Shown one piece after another: positions 1 to 5,000 of a stretch of DNA of 6,264 nucleotides. Every line of letters starts with the position of its first letter. Within the stretch, counting starts at the first letter, position 1. The notes beneath the pieces are model-generated. The model was not told the DNA's origin. It ran no database searches and saw nothing but the letters and a program-made list of their open reading frames with translations. Origin of the DNA: Modestobacter sp. (GTDB lineage: Bacteria; Actinomycetota; Actinomycetes; Mycobacteriales; Geodermatophilaceae); the NCBI GenBank assembly GCA_025965635.1, contig JAOPWO010000131.1:1-6264 (forward strand), given 5' to 3'. The position numbers were made by a program, and so were the translations under genes.

Positions 1-128
1 GAGTCCGCGGTGTTGACGCCCTGCCCGCCCGGGCCCGACGACCGGGAGAACCGCCAGGACAGCGCCGACGACGGGACGACGAGGGCAGCCGTGACCGGCA
101 GGTCACCGAACGCGTCGTCGCCAGGCAT
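1..128 (-). CDS. arfB: ArfB-type alternative ribosome-rescue factor / peptidyl-tRNA hydrolase (N-terminal part, cut by left edge)
   Basis: Only the first 42 codons are in the window; the gene runs off the left edge. The product is a class I release-factor-like hydrolase that enters stalled ribosomes lacking a stop codon in the A site and releases the nascent chain from peptidyl-tRNA, in the cytoplasm. The visible protein begins MPGDDAFGDLPVT and contains LSWRFSRSSGPGGQGVNTAD at about residues 23-42. The catalytic GGQ is at residues 34-36, preceded by the SRSSGP stretch typical of actinobacterial ArfB/YaeJ proteins. The GGQ close to the N-terminus, with no preceding codon-recognition domain, separates ArfB from RF1 and RF2. 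The start is the ATG at 126-128; no strong Shine-Dalgarno precedes it, and the frame stays open upstream for some distance. The C-terminal basic tail that ArfB uses to sense the empty mRNA channel is outside the window, so the diagnosis rests on the GGQ region. Confidence 0.85.
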   Translation of the reverse strand, partial: MPGDDAFGDLPVTAALVVPSSALSWRFSRSSGPGGQGVNTAD

Positions 129-163
129 GCCGCACAGTGTCGCCGACGCCGTGCGCGGTGGCT

Positions 164-181
164 CCCGAGTTCTGCCTCGGG
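164..181. repeat. Small inverted repeat (6-bp stem, 6-base loop)
   Basis: CCCGAG (164-169) pairs exactly with CTCGGG (176-181) around the loop TTCTGC. It lies only 36 bases upstream of the arfB start and beside a larger hairpin. It could fold in the arfB leader RNA or act as a binding site. By itself a 6-bp GC-rich dyad is not significant in DNA of this composition. Confidence 0.4.
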
Positions 182-193
182 CGGTCCGAGGAA

Positions 194-223
194 CCGCCCG
201 GTGGACAGGACAGGACCGGGCGG
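194..223. repeat. Perfect 9-bp inverted repeat with 12-base loop, possible terminator or leader hairpin
   Basis: CCGCCCGGT (194-202) pairs without mismatch with ACCGGGCGG (215-223). The loop GGACAGGACAGG is itself a tandem copy of a 6-base unit. It lies between yidD and arfB, both on the minus strand, 167 bases past the yidD stop and 66 bases before the arfB start. There is no T-tract on either side, so a classical intrinsic terminator is not shown. A hairpin-only terminator or a structured arfB leader are both possible. Confidence 0.5.
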
Positions 224-389
224 CGCGTGCCACCCAGGAGTGCCGCCCACCTGCGCTTTCGTCACATCCCCGGCCTGACCTGAGCTCACTGGACGACCCG
301 CGGGAGGGAGGGCGGGGGCCGGCGCCGGTCTCGGTGCTGGACGCCCTGGCCGCGGTCGACCTCGACGGCCCGTCCCCGCCCCCGCTGAG

Positions 390-887
390 TCAGGCGGGCA
401 CCGGGTCTGTGCCGCCGACCGCGCCCGGCCGGCACCGCAACAACCGGCGCACGGTCAGCCGGCTCCCCCGCCGGGCGCCGTGCGTCTCCAGAGCCTCCAC
501 GGCGTAGGCCGAGCAGGTCGGCGTGAAAGGACAGCACGGCTGCCGCCGAGGGCTGATCTCCCGCTGGTACACCCGCACCGCTGCGATCAGCTGGTCGCGC
601 AACGAGCCCCGCCCCGTGCCGGCCGCGCGTACCTGCCGGGCGGTCGACGGCGCGACGAGCACGAGGTCGGCGCTGCAGCCGATCGCGTTGGCCAGGCAGC
701 AGCCGGTGTTGAGGAACAGCAGGTCACGAAGGCACGAGTCGTCGGTGCGCCGGTAGCCGTACCGCGGCGGCGACCCGTAGCCGCGTCCGTGGCCGCGCCC
801 GTAGCCGCCGTAGCCGGGCCCCTGGTGGCCACCCCAGCCCCGGCGGCGGCGTGGGCCACCGCCGCCCCAACCCCGGATGACGACCAT
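390..887 (-). CDS. yidD: YidD membrane protein insertion efficiency factor with N-terminal extension
   Basis: This 165-residue protein has a C-terminal YidD domain at about residues 98-165, matching E. coli YidD along its length: VYQREISP (107-113), then CCPFTPTCSAYAVEAL (118-132), RRLLRC (147-152) and GGTDPVPA (158-165). YidD is a small membrane-associated protein that helps YidC/Sec insert inner-membrane proteins. Family members are usually about 70-110 residues, so roughly 97 extra residues precede the domain. Residues 4-47 are Gly/Arg/Tyr-rich low-complexity sequence. Residues 51-71 (SCLRDLLFLNTGCCLANAIGC) form a mildly hydrophobic segment with four cysteines, which I cannot assign to a family. 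The ATG at 885-887 was chosen because GGAGGG sits nine bases upstream; a GTG at 948-950 would add 21 residues but lacks that support. The usual rpmH-rnpA-yidD-yidC neighbourhood is absent, so this may be a second, stand-alone copy. Confidence 0.88.
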   Translation of the reverse strand: MVVIRGWGGGGPRRRRGWGGHQGPGYGGYGRGHGRGYGSPPRYGYRRTDDSCLRDLLFLNTGCCLANAIGCSADLVLVAPSTARQVRAAGTGRGSLRDQLIAAVRVYQREISPRRQPCCPFTPTCSAYAVEALETHGARRGSRLTVRRLLRCRPGAVGGTDPVPA

Positions 888-896
888 GTCCCTGCT

Positions 897-902
897 CCCT
901 CC
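897..902 (-). promoter_or_regulatory. Ribosome binding site of yidD
   Basis: On the minus strand GGAGGG occupies 902-897, nine bases before the ATG at 887. It decides in favour of this ATG over the in-frame GTG at 950. Confidence 0.7.
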
Positions 903-938
903 GCGCCCCGGGGATCCGCCCGGGCACCTGTCGATCGT

Positions 939-954
939 GCGGGTGACCACCCGC
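939..954. promoter_or_regulatory. Operator-like dyad in the yidD/mmuM divergent intergenic region
   Basis: GCGGGTG (939-945) and CACCCGC (948-954) are exact inverted repeats separated by two bases. The dyad lies in the 101-base gap between the divergently transcribed yidD and mmuM genes, centred about 42 bases before mmuM and 60 before yidD, where a dimeric repressor could control both. No regulator gene is adjacent and no known consensus is recognised. Chance occurrence in GC-rich DNA is a real alternative. Confidence 0.3.
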
Positions 955-988
955 CCGCGCAGGACGAGCGGACGGCGACACTGGTGCC

Positions 989-1966
989 ATGACCTCTCCG
1001 CCGGGGACCCTCGGCGGCGCGCTGGCCGCCGGCGTCGTCGTCCTGGACGGTGGGCTGTCCACCGAGCTGGAGTTCCGCGGCCACGACGTGAGCTCCGCCC
1101 TGTGGTCCGCGCGGTTGCTCCGCGACGACCCGCGAGCCATCGCCGACGTGCACGCGGCCTTCGCCGCCGCCGGCGCCCAGGTGGCCACGACGGCCAGCTA
1201 CCAGGCGAGCCTCCCCGGCTTCGCCGCCGCCGGCATCGGCGCCGTCGAGGCCGCGGCGCTCATCGCCAGCTCGGTGCACCTGGCCCGCGACGGGCTGGCC
1301 GCCGCGGGCGCCACCGGCTGGGTCGCCGGATCGGTGGGTCCGTACGGCGCCTTCCTGGCCGACGGCTCGGAGTACCGCGGCGACTACGTCGCGACGACGT
1401 CGGTGGCGGCGCTGCGCGCGTTCCACCGGCCCCGGCTCGAGCTGCTGGCCGAGGCCGGCGCCGACGTCCTGGCCTGCGAGACCGTTCCGGCCGCCGCCGA
1501 GGTGGAGGCGCTGCTGGCCGAGATCGACCGGCTGGGCGTCCCGGCCTGGCTCTCGCTCACCACCGTGACGGGCGCGGACGGCGTGCCCCGCACCCGGCAG
1601 GGGGAGCCGCTCGCCGGGGTGGTCGCGATGGCCCGGGACGTGCCGGCGGTGGTCGCGGTCGGCGTCAACTGCTCCGACCCGGCCGGCGTCGTCCCCGCCG
1701 TGCGGGTGGCCGCGGTCGCCGGCAAGCCGGTGGTCGCGAGTCCGAACAGCGGGGAGGTGTGGGACGCCGGTGCCCGCCGCTGGACCGGCTCCCCCGGCGT
1801 CGGGGACGTCGACGGCTGGCTGGCCGCCGGCGCCCGGCTGGTCGGCGGCTGCTGCCGGGTCCGGCCGGCCGACGTGCACGCCATCGCCGAGGCGGCCGTC
1901 GCAGCGGTCACCCTACGGAGTGCCCAGCGCGGGGGAACCGCCCGAAAATGCGCCACTCCCGGGTGA
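989..1966 (+). CDS. mmuM: Homocysteine S-methyltransferase (MmuM/BHMT family)
   Basis: This 325-residue cytoplasmic enzyme probably transfers a methyl group from S-methylmethionine (or a similar donor) to homocysteine, giving methionine. It is a Pfam S-methyl_trans TIM barrel. Visible landmarks are LDGGLSTELEFRG (19-31), ASYQAS (69-74), GSVGPYGAFLADGSEYRGDY (114-133), ACETVP (162-167), GVNC (225-228) and GGCCR (286-290). Cys228 and the Cys288-Cys289 pair correspond to the zinc ligands that activate the homocysteine thiol, so the active site appears intact. The GPYGA and GSEYRG motifs favour the MmuM branch over the cobalamin-dependent MetH domain. The ATG start leaves about 17 residues before the first strand, as expected. 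No Shine-Dalgarno is visible before it, so the message may be leaderless or weakly translated. The last 18 or so residues are a Ser/Arg/Gly-rich tail beyond the normal family end. The methyl donor is inferred. Confidence 0.9.
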   Translation: MTSPPGTLGGALAAGVVVLDGGLSTELEFRGHDVSSALWSARLLRDDPRAIADVHAAFAAAGAQVATTASYQASLPGFAAAGIGAVEAAALIASSVHLARDGLAAAGATGWVAGSVGPYGAFLADGSEYRGDYVATTSVAALRAFHRPRLELLAEAGADVLACETVPAAAEVEALLAEIDRLGVPAWLSLTTVTGADGVPRTRQGEPLAGVVAMARDVPAVVAVGVNCSDPAGVVPAVRVAAVAGKPVVASPNSGEVWDAGARRWTGSPGVGDVDGWLAAGARLVGGCCRVRPADVHAIAEAAVAAVTLRSAQRGGTARKCATPG

Positions 1967-1997
1967 CATCGGCCCGCAGCACCTGACAGAGCGTGAC

Positions 1998-2027
1998 CCG
2001 GCTCGCGAACCTTCCTACGCGAGCCGG
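1998..2027. terminator. Perfect 10-bp hairpin between mmuM and the peroxidase gene
   Basis: CCGGCTCGCG (1998-2007) pairs without mismatch with CGCGAGCCGG (2018-2027) around the loop AACCTTCCTA. It begins 32 bases after the mmuM stop and ends 34 bases before the peroxidase start. The most likely role is a transcription terminator for mmuM; the absence of a T-tract is common for actinobacterial terminators. Because it also lies immediately upstream of the peroxidase Shine-Dalgarno, it could instead be an operator or a 5' UTR structure of that gene. Confidence 0.6.
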
Positions 2028-2051
2028 CCCGACGACGGGCGGCCCTCGAGT

Positions 2052-2056
2052 AGGAG
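2052..2056 (+). promoter_or_regulatory. Ribosome binding site of the peroxidase gene
   Basis: AGGAG at 2052-2056 is followed by a five-base spacer and the ATG at 2062. Together with the signal peptide that starts at this ATG, it fixes the start of the large gene. Confidence 0.75.
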
Positions 2057-2061
2057 CTGCC

Positions 2062-5000
2062 ATGTCCCGATCATCCGCACAGCGCGCACCCCGCTCGGCG
2101 ACCACCCGACGATCGGTCGCCGGGGCCCTGGCCGCGCTGCTGTTCGCGGGCGTCGCGCCGGCCACGCTCGCCACCCCCGCGCTGGCCGCCGACGGGCAGG
2201 GCTTCACGCTCAACGCCTCCGACCTGCGGTTCATCCTGGCGCAGATCCAGATCGCCGAAGCGCACGTCACGACCCTCAGCTCCGAGGACCCGTGCGGCAC
2301 CCTGCTGGGCACCGGACCGCACCAGATCCCGGACCACAACGCGCAGGGCGCCGAGCTGCCCTGGGGACTGCGGACCGTCGACGGCACCTGCAACAACCTC
2401 AAGCCCGGGCAGGCCCGCTTCGGTGCCGCCGGCAACCTCTTCCCGCGCCGCGCGGACGGCGAGTTCGCCGACGCCTCCGCCGCTCCGGCCGGGTTCCCGC
2501 CGGCCGCCTCGTCCAGCTACGCCCAGTCCACCGGTCTGGTGTTCGACCCGGAGCCGCGGATCGCGAGCAACCTCGTCGTCGACCAGACGGTGACCAACCC
2601 GGCCGCGGTCGCCGCCGCCGGGGACGTCGAACCGGACCCGGAGTCGGGCACCCTCCCCATCCCCAACGTCGCCCCCGACGTCGGCCAGTCCGCGCCCTAC
2701 AACTCGCTGTTCACCCTGTTCGGCCAGTTCTTCGACCACGGCCTGGACATGACCAGCAAGAGTGGCGGCACCGTGTTCGTGCCGCTCCAGCCGGACGACC
2801 CGCTGTACGTGCCCGGCGGCCGGTCGAACTTCATGGTGCTCACCCGCTCGACGAACTCGCCCGGTCCCGACGGCGTCCGGGGCACCGCCGACGACGTCCG
2901 CGACGCGACCAACCAGACGACGGCGTACGTCGACCAGAGCCAGACCTACACCTCGCACCCCTCCCACCAGGTCTTCCTGCGCGAGTACGCGGCCGGCGAC
3001 GGCACCCCGGCCCCCACCGGCCGGATGCTCACCGGCCCCGGCGACGGCCTGGCCACCTGGGCCGCGACCAAGCACCAGGCCCGCACCCTGCTCGGTATCG
3101 ACCTGACCGACGCCGACGTCGTCGCCGTCCCGCTGCTGGCCGCCGACCCCTACGGCCGCTTCGTCCCCGGACCCAACGGCTTCCCCCAGCTGGTGGTCGC
3201 CGACCCGGCCGCCCCGAACGGCCAGCGCCTCGTCGAGGGCGACCCGGCCGCGCCGGTGCCGACCGCGAGCGCGGTGCGCACCGGCCACGCCTTCCTCGAC
3301 GACATCGCCCACCACGCCGGCCCGCTCGGCGACCACGACCGCAGCCCCGCGACGCCGAACCGGCTGCTGGCCCCCGACGCCGACCCGGGCACGACCGACG
3401 ACGGCTCCCCCACCACCTACGACGACGAGATGCTCGACGCCCACTTCGTCGCCGGCGACGGCCGGATCAACGAGAACATCGGCCTCTCGGCGATCCACCA
3501 GGTCTTCCACGCCGAGCACAACCGGCTCGCCACCGAGATCGAGGGCCTGGTCGCCGCCGACCCGGCACTGCGGGCGCTGTGGCGCCCGGGCACCCCGGAG
3601 GCCGACGACTGGACGCAGGGCGAGCGGCTGTTCCAGGCCGCCCGGTTCGTCGCCGAGATGGAGTACCAGCACCTCGCGTTCGAGGAGTTCGCCCGCAAGG
3701 TGCAGCCGATGGTCAACCTGTTCGCCGGCTACGACACCAGCATCGACCCGGCCATCTCCGCCGAGTTCGCGCACGCCGTCTACCGCTTCGGGCACTCGAT
3801 GCTCACCGAGACCGTCGCCCGGCGCTCGCCCACCGGGGAGAACCGCGACGTCGCGCTGCTCGACGCCTTCCTGAACCCGCCGTCCTACGCCGCCGGTGGT
3901 CGCACCCCCGAGCAGGCCAGCGGCGACATCGTCCGCGGCATGACCGACCAGGTCGGCAACGAGATCGACGAGTTCGTCACCGAGGCGCTGCGCAGCAACC
4001 TGCTCGGTCTACCGCTCGACCTGGCCACGCTCAACATCGCCCGCGCCCGGGAGACCGGCGTGCCGCCGCTCAACGAGACCCGCCGCCAGTTCTTCGCGCA
4101 GACCAACGGCAACTCGGCGCTGGCGCCCTACGAGAACTGGATCGACTTCGGACTCGGCCTGCGGCACCCCGAGTCGCTGATCAACTTCGTGGCGGCCTAC
4201 GGAACCCACCCGACGGTCACCGGTGCGCCCACCGTGGCGGCCAAGCGGACGGCCGCGGCACTGCTGGTCGCCGGCGACCCGGACGACCCGGCCACGCCGG
4301 CCGACGCCGTCGACTTCATGACCGGCACCGGCGCGTTCGCCGACGCCGGGGGGCGCACCACCAGCGGCCTGGACGACGTCGACCTCTGGCTCGGTGGCCT
4401 CGCCGAGGAGCAGGCGCCGTTCGGCGGGCTGCTGGGCTCCACCTTCAACCACGTCTTCGAGACCGAGATGGAGGACCTGCAGGACGGCGACCGGTTCTAC
4501 TACCTGTCCCGGACGGCGGGCCTGAACCTCCTCGTGCAGCTGGAGGGCAACTCCTTCGCCGAGCTGATCTCGCGCAACACCGACGCCGCGAACCTGCCGG
4601 CCGACGTGTTCTCCCGCCCCGACCTGACCTTCGACCTGTCCGCCCAGCAGGCCACCGGCCCGATCGTCGACGACCCGGCCAGCGCCCAGGACGAGCGGAA
4701 GCTGCTGAGCCGGATGGCCGACGGCACCGTCCGCTACAACGGGCCACTGCACGTGCTGTTCGTCGGCACGGCGCAGACCGACCGGGTGCGCGCCGGTGAG
4801 GGCGACGACACCCTGCGCGGCAACGAGTCGACCGACCGGCTGGAGGGCGGCGCCGGCAACGACCAGCTGATCGGCGGGTCCGGTCAGGACGTGCTGACCG
4901 ACAGCTTCGGCGACGACGTGCTCAAGGGCGGCGACGGCAACGACGCCATCGCCTCCGGCCCCGGTCTCGACCTGAACCAGGGCGGGCTGGGCGACGACTT

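Larger units (their letters stand above)
129..389. other. Intergenic region between yidD and arfB, with hairpins
   Basis: This 261-base stretch separates two minus-strand genes: it lies downstream of the yidD stop and upstream of the arfB start. I see no protein with recognisable motifs on either strand. The open frames crossing it have skewed Arg/Pro/Gly composition and no family signature. Two inverted repeats lie in its arfB-proximal half (164-181 and 194-223). A 10-base palindrome (CCGGCGCCGG, 319-328) lies nearer yidD. The region should contain the end of the yidD transcript and the promoter of arfB, but I could not identify a convincing -10/-35 pair. Confidence 0.5.

Noticed and set aside
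319..328. CCGGCGCCGG palindrome
   Set aside because: Ten-base GC-only palindromes are expected by chance in this DNA, and it has no supporting context.
10..507. Plus-strand open frame of 165 residues at the left edge
   Set aside because: It overlaps arfB and the 3' end of yidD on the opposite strand, has Pro/Arg/Ser-rich composition and shows no family motif.
587..1879. Minus-strand open frame of 430 residues antisense to mmuM
   Set aside because: It crosses the well-supported mmuM gene and part of yidD in another frame and has no recognisable domain.
1983..2012. CTGACA...GAACCT as a -35/-10 promoter for the peroxidase
   Set aside because: The spacing (18 bases) is acceptable, but the -10 matches poorly and overlaps the hairpin. 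It is too weak to list as a feature.
1770..4799. Plus-strand open frame of 1009 residues overlapping mmuM and the peroxidase
   Set aside because: It is an Arg/Pro-rich out-of-frame reading of the peroxidase gene. The frame starting at 2062 carries the signal peptide, Shine-Dalgarno and every catalytic motif.
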